The position numbers and the translations under genes are program-made. 64,000 bases of DNA, from contig CAJNDS010001890.1 of assembly GCA_905221605.1 (NCBI GenBank), positions 1,446,001 through 1,510,000 of the forward strand, given 5' to 3'. Positions 57,687 to 64,000 of this stretch are shown one piece after another (the first letter of the stretch is position 1; every line of letters begins with the position of its first letter). A model generated the notes under the pieces. That model saw only the letters and a list, made by a program, of their open reading frames with translations, had not been told where the DNA came from and ran no database searches. This stretch comes from Symbiodinium natans (Eukaryota > Sar > Dinophyceae > Suessiales > Symbiodiniaceae).

Positions 57687-58760
57687 TTAGCCCTCGTTGC
57701 CTCCTGTGCGCAGCGCTTCTAGCTGATCACGGAGGGTCTGCATCTGTGGAGACCGTCTTAGGCCCTCCCTGCGCATGGTGACCCCCACTAGGTTCCAGAC
57801 TGAGTTGTTCGCTAGAAGTCGAAAGGCGTGCATTGCCTCATGGTCGTCTCCGATGGTCAGGGCCAGTTCCAGGAGGAAGGCGATGACCGGCCTTTCTTCC
57901 GTCAGGTTGGCTCGCAGCGGTCTGGACGGCCTGAACTTGGTGAGCTGTTCTTGATCTAGCTTGAGCATAGCCGCCAGGTGGGTGGAGACAACCTTGGGCG
58001 AGAGAGGAGGGCGTTGGGCATCGATGACTACCTTCCGCTGTTTGGCGTCCCATCTCATGTAGTTCCAGTAGAAGGCAGGGTTCTCGTCCGTGTGGTGTCG
58101 ACCTCGGGAGGCAAGTGCTCCTGGTAGAGAGATAAGTGCTGATTCCTTGTCCTGGTTCGTGCTGTCGTAGGCGACGTGATCGAAGCCCTGGGCTCGAGTG
58201 TGCAGCTCGTGAAGGAGACCGAGGAACAGGGCGTGGCGAACGGGCGTGCCAGGGGGGTCCTGGGGCTGGTCCGACTTCCACTGTTGCTGGATCCGTGCCA
58301 AGGAGGGAACCACACTGTTCGCTTGGTGCACCGTGGCGTAGAAGATCCATCCATGATGGTATCGCAAGGCTGTCAATTCATCCTCGTGATTCAGCAGGGC
58401 CAAGATGATGCTGGCCAAGAGGTCAGCGGTTGGTTTGACCTCCTGCTTTGATTTCTGCAGACCGTTTTGCGAGGCCCTTGGTCTGGAGCCATTACGGCGA
58501 CCAGTCCTCCTGGGCCTCCTGGACGGTGAGGGCAACCGAGTCGGCGGCATTTCCTCGTCCTGCTCCAGGTCCTTTTGCTGACGGCGTTGTTTGGGAGGCC
58601 TGTCCCTGTCGTGAGCAGGGACCAGTTCTCTGGACGTTGAACGTTCATCAGGGCCAAATGCCCGCGCAGCCATGGATGAAGCGGCAAGATGGGGGAGGTT
58701 CTTAAAGAGCACTTGGCATAGTGCAGGGTTGTTCAGCAGCTCCTGCTGGGCTTGCTCCAT
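57687..58760 (-). CDS. Unknown 357-residue protein
   Basis: From the ATG at 58760 (MEQAQQELLNNPALCQVLFK). The frame is open upstream through the motif but without ATG. Residues 40-110 are highly basic and disordered (RRPRRTGRRNGSRPRASQ), a possible nuclear or nucleic-acid-binding segment. The rest is predicted helical: ADLLASIILALLNHEDELTA, then a central GWIFYATVHQANSVVPSLAR, then HEAMHAFRLLANNSVWNLVG. No family is recognised. It shares a single motif junction of only about 90 bp with the protease-like gene upstream. Confidence 0.7.
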   Translation of the reverse strand: MEQAQQELLNNPALCQVLFKNLPHLAASSMAARAFGPDERSTSRELVPAHDRDRPPKQRRQQKDLEQDEEMPPTRLPSPSRRPRRTGRRNGSRPRASQNGLQKSKQEVKPTADLLASIILALLNHEDELTALRYHHGWIFYATVHQANSVVPSLARIQQQWKSDQPQDPPGTPVRHALFLGLLHELHTRAQGFDHVAYDSTNQDKESALISLPGALASRGRHHTDENPAFYWNYMRWDAKQRKVVIDAQRPPLSPKVVSTHLAAMLKLDQEQLTKFRPSRPLRANLTEERPVIAFLLELALTIGDDHEAMHAFRLLANNSVWNLVGVTMRREGLRRSPQMQTLRDQLEALRTGGNEG

Positions 58761-58816
58761 AGCGCTTGGGGAGGACACGCATGGTATCACGAGTGAAATC
58801 GCTGCCCGTTCACCTT

Positions 58817-58835
58817 CAGGAGGGGACCTCACACG
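58817..58835 (-). repeat. Punctuation motif copy 20, single-copy junction
   Basis: CAGGAGGGGACCTCACACG. It is the only motif between the protease-like stop (15 bp away) and the next start (57 bp away), so it serves both genes. Confidence 0.9.
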
Positions 58836-58849
58836 AAGATGAACGGGAC

Positions 58850-59641
58850 TTAACTTAAGCGTTGGAGGAGCAAAAGGTAAGCTCCTGACCCGATCTGTGC
58901 ACGTTCCTCGCTCGTAGGCGAGAAGCCTGGGCTGGAGTCATCACCTACCTGGAGAGAGGGAAGCAAGGTGAAGGATCTGTAATGACCTGAGGTGGCTTCC
59001 TGCCCTATGTGAAAGAGTCCCGAGACGGATCTGTAGCGAACAAAGGATTGAGAGTGAGGCCCGGTCCATGCAGGCAGCTGTACTTCGTCCTGCAAGCCCG
59101 TGAGTCTCCAGTGCTGCTTCGCTCCGGCATTTGTGAACCTTGGCAGAGACACAAAGATATAAGGAGGTGTATACAACAGTGCCGCCTTCGAGTCATGCGG
59201 AGAGTGCCACTCGTGCACAAAAAAGGACAGTGAATAAGCTAAGTGGGGCGCCGCTAGGGAGTCAGGCTGGGACAGCCTGGTCGGGTCGGTGCCTTCCGGG
59301 AAGGTTAGTAGAAGGGGGGAGAAGCCAGTTGAGTCGGGTATGTCTGCATCATAGACTCGCTTCCAGGGGGTACCTTGTAAGGAGCCATGGTGGTTAGCCA
59401 ACAAGAACGTCAAGTACTCGAGTGCATCACTTTGCCTATTAGCAAGCCTCCAGTCTGGATGACAATGCGGGAGCGATTCTAGTGCGAGAATAGAGACTGG
59501 GTGCGAGGCCCTTGCTCGAAGTTCCCGTTGGAGAGGTTGGAGGTTCGACCAGTCCACTGAGGGGTCTTCCCTCAGAGCGCTAATCATCTGCAAGACTGAA
59601 ATGGCGTAGCACAAGTTATGAGGATTAATCAATTGTGGCAT
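58850..59641 (-). CDS. Ubiquitin-specific-protease-like (peptidase C19) protein
   Basis: 263 residues. The Cys box NPHNLCYAISVLQMI (Cys11) corresponds to the NxGNTCYxNSxLQ start of ubiquitin-specific proteases. RQSDALEYLTFLL matches the QQDAxEF helix, YIFVSLPRFTN the LPxxLxxxLKRF strand, SGLFHIGQEATSGHYRSF the His box (His220), and SGAYLLLLQR the closing strand. It lacks the usual Cys-pair zinc ribbon and is shorter than the typical 300-350 residue domain. It should cleave ubiquitin or a ubiquitin-like protein, if active. The ATG overlaps the end of the upstream ORF by 13 bp in another frame, suggesting coupled expression or a former fusion. Confidence 0.8.
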   Translation of the reverse strand: MPQLINPHNLCYAISVLQMISALREDPSVDWSNLQPLQRELRARASHPVSILALESLPHCHPDWRLANRQSDALEYLTFLLANHHGSLQGTPWKRVYDADIPDSTGFSPLLLTFPEGTDPTRLSQPDSLAAPHLAYSLSFFVHEWHSPHDSKAALLYTPPYIFVSLPRFTNAGAKQHWRLTGLQDEVQLPAWTGPHSQSFVRYRSVSGLFHIGQEATSGHYRSFTLLPSLQVGDDSSPGFSPTSEERAQIGSGAYLLLLQRLS

Positions 59642-59698
59642 AGGCTGAGCTGCAGGAGGCGGTAATCAATTGTGGCATAGGCTGCTGCAGGAGGCGGT
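59627..59698. repeat. Tandem duplication of about 36 bp at the ORF junction
   Basis: AATCAATTGTGGCATAGGCTG followed by GCAGGAGGCGG occurs twice in succession. The copies differ by a 4 bp insertion (AGCT). The duplication changes the C-terminus of the LINE-like ORF and the stop used, but keeps the overlapping ATG of the protease-like ORF. Confidence 0.85.
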
Positions 59699-62600
59699 GG
59701 CGGAGCAGAGGCATCCAGGTCTGTCGGTGCTGGCTGAGGAGGTCCTGCGCCTAGCTGTGCAGCCTGGGAGGCACTCCCTGGGCGAAACCATCGCTGAAGC
59801 TGGCTTTGCTTGGACCTGGGATTAGGAGCCTGCAGGGTCCGCTGTTGGAACGTCTTTGGTTGGGGGGTAGCCTGTGTGGGAGATGCGTGTTGGTGTGATG
59901 TTGTCGTGCTCTGCCCGGGGTTAGGGACCGCAGGAGAAGATGCGCCAACCCCAGAGGTGGGAGGCGAGAGATGTGAGAGCTGAGTGTGTTGGAGGGACGA
60001 GTGCATTCTGGAAAGAGGGGCGTCAGGGTGCAGAAAGAAGAAGAGTTGTAATTGCTGAATGACCGGGCACTGCTTCGTGTGTCGGGGGGCGCTCTCCACT
60101 TTCACGCCACAGGCAGGACAGGGTGACAGGCGGGTCAGCACATACATCTTAGAGGTGTTATTCCCCGCCGAGGCTTTATAAGAGTCCCATTCTGCCCCGT
60201 GTTTCTTTGTGAGGTGGAAGGCTATTTTTGTCGTGGAGGCTATCCACGAGTCGCAGAGCAGACAGGTCCTGGTGAGTTGCTGGCCAAGGTGGCCGGTGAG
60301 GAGCTCGAGGAAGGTCTGGGTTCCGGCCTGTTGCAGCAGTTCGGTGCGCATGCGCGAAATGAGAGGCACTGTGTCCATCTGCAAGGTAAGCTGGACCGAG
60401 GGTGCGGCAGTAGCACGGCAGTCTGACGAGGGCACGAGCTCCTGGCTGGAGGAGACCTCACTCGCCTTGGAAGGAGCTTCGTCAGCCTGAGTGGCCGCCT
60501 CAGGTCTAGAAAGCTTGAAACCAGCCTGTCGGCAGACTCTGCGCTCAACGTGCTGTTGTAGATTATGCCAGTTTTTAAATTTCGCCTGGCAGTGCGAGCA
60601 TTGAGGCAGGCCTCCCACGGAGTGCTTTAGGCGTGAGAATTCAAGGGGTGGCGGAACAGGAGCCGGGTGCTTGACTGTCCGGTGTGTTCTCAGGCCCGCC
60701 GCAGTACGAAATACCTTTCCACAGCATGTGTGCATGGGCACGTCCGGAGAAGGGTCAATGTCGGCCTCCCTGAGCAGCTTGCTGTAAGAGGCTACAATTT
60801 CCTCCGCCGTTTGCAGGGTGGAGGGAATAGTTAAGATATCTTCACGTGGCCAGGCGCCGGACTGAGTGAGGAGCGAAGAGCTCGCGTTGGCCGGCGTGGA
60901 TGTGGAGCAGGAGGTGACCTCACTCGCTGGGGCTGCATTCCGGCGCTTGCGGAGAGAGTCTAGGCGCTGGGCGGAGCGATCATGAAGCTGCTGAATGGGA
61001 GAGACAAGTTTCAGACGTGCAAAAAGCGCTGCTGTAGTTTCACGAGTCTTATGCACAGGGTTGTGCGTTACCGCTCGCACCTGTCTGGCATGCCATGAGC
61101 GGAGAGCCCTTGCCCGCCTGCCTGAGAGACCAACGGATTCCAGGCCAAAAGTGGCCGTGGACCAGACGGTGGCTCTCCAGACAAGCAGCCTAGATGCGGT
61201 TTTTGTCCTGCGCTTATTGTGAATGAATTTGCGCACTGTCTGCTTTTTCTTCGCCGCTCTCTCTTGTCTTAAAGAATAGGTAAGATCTTCCGGGTTTGAG
61301 TAGCTGATCATGACCCCTAGGTACTTGAAGGAGTCTACCAGCTCGAAGGAAGGAAGAGAGGGGAGAGGGGGAAGAACTGAGGAATGCGAAAGCAGAATTG
61401 GCCGTCTTGGCTGCTCTGGTGTGTCTATATTCCAGACCGTGACCTTCCGGCCTGAGCGAAGCTCCTGTGACTTGAAGAGCTTCTTGGCCTGCTGTGCGTG
61501 GCGACCTGCCAGTTTAACCATGATGTTGCACTTGGCGTAATTTCGTCCATAGCGCAGATTATACTGGGCCTCCCTATGGAGGGATGCAACCAGCTCGACG
61601 TCTTCGGGTGAGGCTCCATAAGTAATTAGTGAGCGCAAAAGAGCTTCTCTGCTTGTTTTGTCAAAAGCTTGAGAGAGATCTAGTGAGAAGGTGAAGCCTC
61701 CGATTAGGTCCGGCTTGCCCTTCGTGCGCTTGGGAGTGCAGAATCTGTCTGGTGCTCGGGATCGAAGCATGGCACGGACGCGCCTTGCGTGGCCAATTAC
61801 CCGGAGTTGGGCATCGGCGATACCGCGTCCTGGAATGTAGGCAAATTGAGGGGAAGCAAAGTGGGCCTTCTTGAAGAGGGGGTCAAGTCTTCTCCTAGCC
61901 TCAGAGGCTATTCCTTTGCCATCTGGCCTAATGATGCCCAGCGGTCGCAAATTCTCCGGCTTAGAGGCTGGTTTAGAGGGCTTGGGTATGAAGCTAAGGT
62001 CTGCTGACTTGGCTGTTATGGGCAGCGAGGGTGGCTCGGCTGGATTCATTGGTGCTGTGTTATGCTGAGGCTCGCGCTTCCCTTGGCAGGAGGTGACCTC
62101 GCACGCCTGATGGGTCGGAGCGGGAGGCGGAGGCACCGCTTCGAGATAGTCGCAGTAGTTATTGGCCACAGTGGAAGCACAAAGGCGGTACATGGATGCG
62201 GGGGCAGATCCTTGCGGTACTGCCTTTTCCGGCTTTATAGAGGCTATGCCTTTGGACAGACTACTTTTGTCCAGCTTGGGCAAGGCTTGGCATACGCCAC
62301 TAGCTAGGGGGGGATGCGAGGAGAAGATGGAAAGACTATGTCTCTTTAACTCTGCCAGTCCCTCAGGCTCAGTTAGGATGCGGCCGCATGGCGATCTGAG
62401 GCAGACTCTTGGTGCAGGAGACCAAGGAGCTACATGCTTTAAGGAGCGATATGCCGCATGTGGATCTCGTTTGACCTTCTCAGAAATCTCTTTCAAAGTT
62501 CGATGAGTTCTTTCTCGGGCCTGATTCTTTATCTGGATGGCATGTGCCTTGGCTGCCTCGTCCAGCGAGCGCTGAGCCTGTTTGAGGTGCTCGGTGCGAG

Positions 62601-64000
62601 CCATCTTATTTATGACGTCGTCCTCACGTTTTAGGTTTCGCAGTGCGGTCTGCCGATGGTTATGAAGCCGCCACAGAGGTTGTGCTGTCGGAGCTGCGTC
62701 CGAGCTGCCTGCTTCTGGGTCCCTCGGCTGGAAAGTCTTGGCATGTTCGAGAAGAAGCTCATTGACCTCATCAGGGTGAAGAGGCTCGCCATTCTTCTGC
62801 GCTCGGAGTTTGTCGACATCCTTTGCTACTTGCTCCCGCAGGGTTTGGGCCAGAGGAGTGTTTTGTCTAACATGGTGAGCCAGTAGGGACTTTTGTTTGG
62901 AAGGGACTGCCGGTTGAGTTTTGGTCGAGAACGGGTGTCTCCAGACCTTCTTGAGGGGTACTGCCGTCCTGAGTGGCATGTGTTTGCCACCTTTACGCCA
63001 TGCTCCCAGCTTGAAGTCTTTGAGGACACACACTTTGCGGGCCAGCTGAGCAGCGTAGAATTTGGAGGTCAAGATGAAATCTATCTGGGAGCTGCCCTGT
63101 GGCGAGATGAAAGTGTTTGCCTTGCGCCCCTGCCATGTGTTAAGCGCAACTAGGGAGTTTCGCTGAAGAAACTTCTGGAACTGCTTTTGAACCGGCTTGT
63201 GCTTAGAAGATCCTGCTGGCACCACTCCCCCTACAAAGGGGGGATTTGGTTTTAGGGAAGAGTTGAAGTCGCCCGCCAGTACCGGAACAGTGCGCTGTGA
63301 CAAGTTGGTAAGGGACTTGCTTAGGGAGGAGAGAACTTTGCTTTGGGTGGCATAGTGGTCCTGCTCCGTCATGCCTCGTTGCTTGGTGTACTGGTAGCAG
63401 TTGAGCAGGAGCACTGGATGGCCTCGGATTTCGCAGTGAACCTCGTGAGCACGGCCTGGGTGTAGATCCTGCCAGCGTAGTGTTGCTGAGTCTATGCTAG
63501 GCGATAGTAGAGTGAGAACACCTGCAGAGCGCCTGTGCTTTGGCTGTTCGGGTAGCTGGGATGTTTGAGCGGGAGGAGACCTCACGAGCTCTTCATCCGG
63601 CAGCCCGCCTGAGACAGCTGTCCAGCCGTGCACTTTAAACTGGGAGGATGTAGTCCAGTGGGTTTCCTGGATAAAGATAACATCGAGGTCCTGCTCATAT
63701 TGCAGCCACTCCTTGAACTCTGCCCACAATTGCTGGCTTAATCCACCTGCATTCCACGAGAAAACCCGCAGTGGTTTGGCTTCGCGACCGCCTCTAGGGT
63801 GACGCCTACGCGGTTGCCTAAGAGGAAGCTGCGGTGCAAATTGAGCATGCATGTTTTCCTTAGTCTCTTGGCTTGCACTAGGTGCAGCCGTGCCTGCGCT
63901 TGCCTGTGCCTGGCTTAGAGGCAAATTTGTCCTTCGATATGGTACTGCGCAACCGTCCCTTAAGGCTCGGTGACAGGCCCGACGATAGGAGTGTTTCCGA
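59629..64000 (-). CDS. LINE-like protein: endonuclease, reverse transcriptase with core deleted, zinc fingers (open at window edge)
   Basis: The frame is open from 64000, so the N-terminus is outside the window; about 1431 codons follow the first track start at 63924. An exonuclease-endonuclease-phosphatase domain covers about 63770-62950: VFSWNAGGL, FIQETHW, LAGDFNSS, QIDFILTS and a final His in GGKHMPL where SDH is usual. Reverse transcriptase follows at about 61950-61000: RPLGII, IPGRGIADAQ, FSLDLSQAFD (motif A) and FKYLGVMIS (thumb). Motifs B and C, including the catalytic xxDD, are missing between RYGRN and AKCNIMVKL near 61540. Four zinc-finger-like elements (CSHCQAKFKNWHNLQQH, CLLCDSWIASTTKIAFH and two weaker) lie at about 60725-60065, then a Gln/Ser/Pro tail. 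Four punctuation motifs are read in frame. Confidence 0.85.
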   Translation of the reverse strand, partial: RKHSYRRACHRALRDGCAVPYRRTNLPLSQAQASAGTAAPSASQETKENMHAQFAPQLPLRQPRRRHPRGGREAKPLRVFSWNAGGLSQQLWAEFKEWLQYEQDLDVIFIQETHWTTSSQFKVHGWTAVSGGLPDEELVRSPPAQTSQLPEQPKHRRSAGVLTLLSPSIDSATLRWQDLHPGRAHEVHCEIRGHPVLLLNCYQYTKQRGMTEQDHYATQSKVLSSLSKSLTNLSQRTVPVLAGDFNSSLKPNPPFVGGVVPAGSSKHKPVQKQFQKFLQRNSLVALNTWQGRKANTFISPQGSSQIDFILTSKFYAAQLARKVCVLKDFKLGAWRKGGKHMPLRTAVPLKKVWRHPFSTKTQPAVPSKQKSLLAHHVRQNTPLAQTLREQVAKDVDKLRAQKNGEPLHPDEVNELLLEHAKTFQPRDPEAGSSDAAPTAQPLWRLHNHRQTALRNLKREDDVINKMARTEHLKQAQRSLDEAAKAHAIQIKNQARERTHRTLKEISEKVKRDPHAAYRSLKHVAPWSPAPRVCLRSPCGRILTEPEGLAELKRHSLSIFSSHPPLASGVCQALPKLDKSSLSKGIASIKPEKAVPQGSAPASMYRLCASTVANNYCDYLEAVPPPPAPTHQACEVTSCQGKREPQHNTAPMNPAEPPSLPITAKSADLSFIPKPSKPASKPENLRPLGIIRPDGKGIASEARRRLDPLFKKAHFASPQFAYIPGRGIADAQLRVIGHARRVRAMLRSRAPDRFCTPKRTKGKPDLIGGFTFSLDLSQAFDKTSREALLRSLITYGASPEDVELVASLHREAQYNLRYGRNYAKCNIMVKLAGRHAQQAKKLFKSQELRSGRKVTVWNIDTPEQPRRPILLSHSSVLPPLPSLPSFELVDSFKYLGVMISYSNPEDLTYSLRQERAAKKKQTVRKFIHNKRRTKTASRLLVWRATVWSTATFGLESVGLSGRRARALRSWHARQVRAVTHNPVHKTRETTAALFARLKLVSPIQQLHDRSAQRLDSLRKRRNAAPASEVTSCSTSTPANASSSLLTQSGAWPREDILTIPSTLQTAEEIVASYSKLLREADIDPSPDVPMHTCCGKVFRTAAGLRTHRTVKHPAPVPPPLEFSRLKHSVGGLPQCSHCQAKFKNWHNLQQHVERRVCRQAGFKLSRPEAATQADEAPSKASEVSSSQELVPSSDCRATAAPSVQLTLQMDTVPLISRMRTELLQQAGTQTFLELLTGHLGQQLTRTCLLCDSWIASTTKIAFHLTKKHGAEWDSYKASAGNNTSKMYVLTRLSPCPACGVKVESAPRHTKQCPVIQQLQLFFFLHPDAPLSRMHSSLQHTQLSHLSPPTSGVGASSPAVPNPGQSTTTSHQHASPTQATPQPKTFQQRTLQAPNPRSKQSQLQRWFRPGSASQAAQLGAGPPQPAPTDLDASAPPPPPAAAYATIDYRLLQLSLCHN
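60446..60464 (-). repeat. Punctuation motif copy 21, in frame
   Basis: CTGGAGGAGACCTCACTCG, read on minus as ASEVSSS between zinc fingers of the LINE-like protein. Confidence 0.85.
60908..60926 (-). repeat. Punctuation motif copy 22, in frame
   Basis: CAGGAGGTGACCTCACTCG, read on minus as ASEVTSC in a linker before the zinc fingers. Confidence 0.9.
62087..62105 (-). repeat. Punctuation motif copy 23, in frame
   Basis: CAGGAGGTGACCTCGCACG, read on minus as ACEVTSC just before the reverse transcriptase region. Confidence 0.85.
63570..63588 (-). repeat. Punctuation motif copy 24, in frame
   Basis: CGGGAGGAGACCTCACGAG, read on minus as LVRSPPAQ in a low-complexity insertion of the endonuclease domain. 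Confidence 0.7.

Noticed and set aside
47532-58832. ORF starts reading MRSPP upstream of several genes
   Set aside because: These use GTG inside the punctuation motif. ATG codons downstream fit homologue alignments better.
46078-63588. AGGAGG in the punctuation motif as a Shine-Dalgarno site
   Set aside because: The motif is on the opposite strand to the genes and is equally common at their 3' ends. The sequence context is eukaryotic.
46078-63588. The repeated motif as a CRISPR array
   Set aside because: Spacing ranges from 72 to over 1000 bp, the motif lies inside and between ORFs, and no cas genes are present.

Overview
The window looks like nuclear DNA of a dinoflagellate, most probably from the Symbiodinium group. 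This is inferred from TTTAGGG/CCCTAAA telomere-type repeats, two Ty1/copia-like LTR retrotransposons of the large dinoflagellate type carrying extra methyltransferase-like domains, a sequence resembling the dinoflagellate spliced leader inside the LTRs, and long intronless ORFs all on one strand. No rRNA, tRNA, CRISPR array or bacterial gene organisation was seen. No ordinary host gene could be identified with confidence in the first 46 kb.

Layout. 1-5.2 kb: a satellite with a roughly 1.27 kb higher-order unit. One unit is interrupted by a 2.17 kb non-autonomous DNA transposon inserted in a (TA)n run; the neighbouring unit preserves the empty site. 5.2-5.5 kb: a GATGGGG minisatellite. 5.56-10.17 kb: sixteen copies of an AT-rich satellite unit centred on a GC-rich palindrome, with a 2.4 kb higher-order duplication. 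10.2-18.65 kb: scattered interstitial telomeric blocks in both orientations. 18.65-28.58 kb: copia-like element C1 on the minus strand, with 230 bp LTRs, 5 bp target duplication AGGGT, a primer site matching the initiator tRNA-Met anticodon arm, frameshifted gag, and a pol carrying a C5-methyltransferase-like and a TET/JBP-like 2OG-Fe(II) oxygenase-like domain. 28.6-29.48 kb: a polypyrimidine minisatellite. 29.48-37.59 kb: copia-like element C2 on the minus strand, with 149 bp LTRs, gag, a 2289-codon pol and a zf-GRF reading frame embedded out of frame. 37.7-42.0 kb: foldback and minisatellite repeats bounded by direct repeats. 42-46 kb: mostly unassigned, with a few possible exons and CAA microsatellites.

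46-64 kb is the most unusual part. Eleven minus-strand ORFs run head to tail: a LINE-like protein (endonuclease, reverse transcriptase lacking its catalytic centre, zinc fingers), a ubiquitin-specific-protease-like protein, an unknown, a small Cys-rich ORF, a 628-residue unknown, a dual-specificity phosphatase, a Pro/Ser-rich protein, and four members of one novel helical family. A 19-20 bp motif, consensus CAGGAGGNGACCTCACTCG on the plus strand, occurs 24 times, always in the same orientation. It brackets nearly every ORF, supplies the TGA stop of at least three, and sits in frame inside two. I found no copy in the first 46 kb. The ORFs plus motif look like an undescribed cassette-like or multi-cistronic system linked to a non-LTR retroelement. 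Its mechanism is not known from sequence alone.
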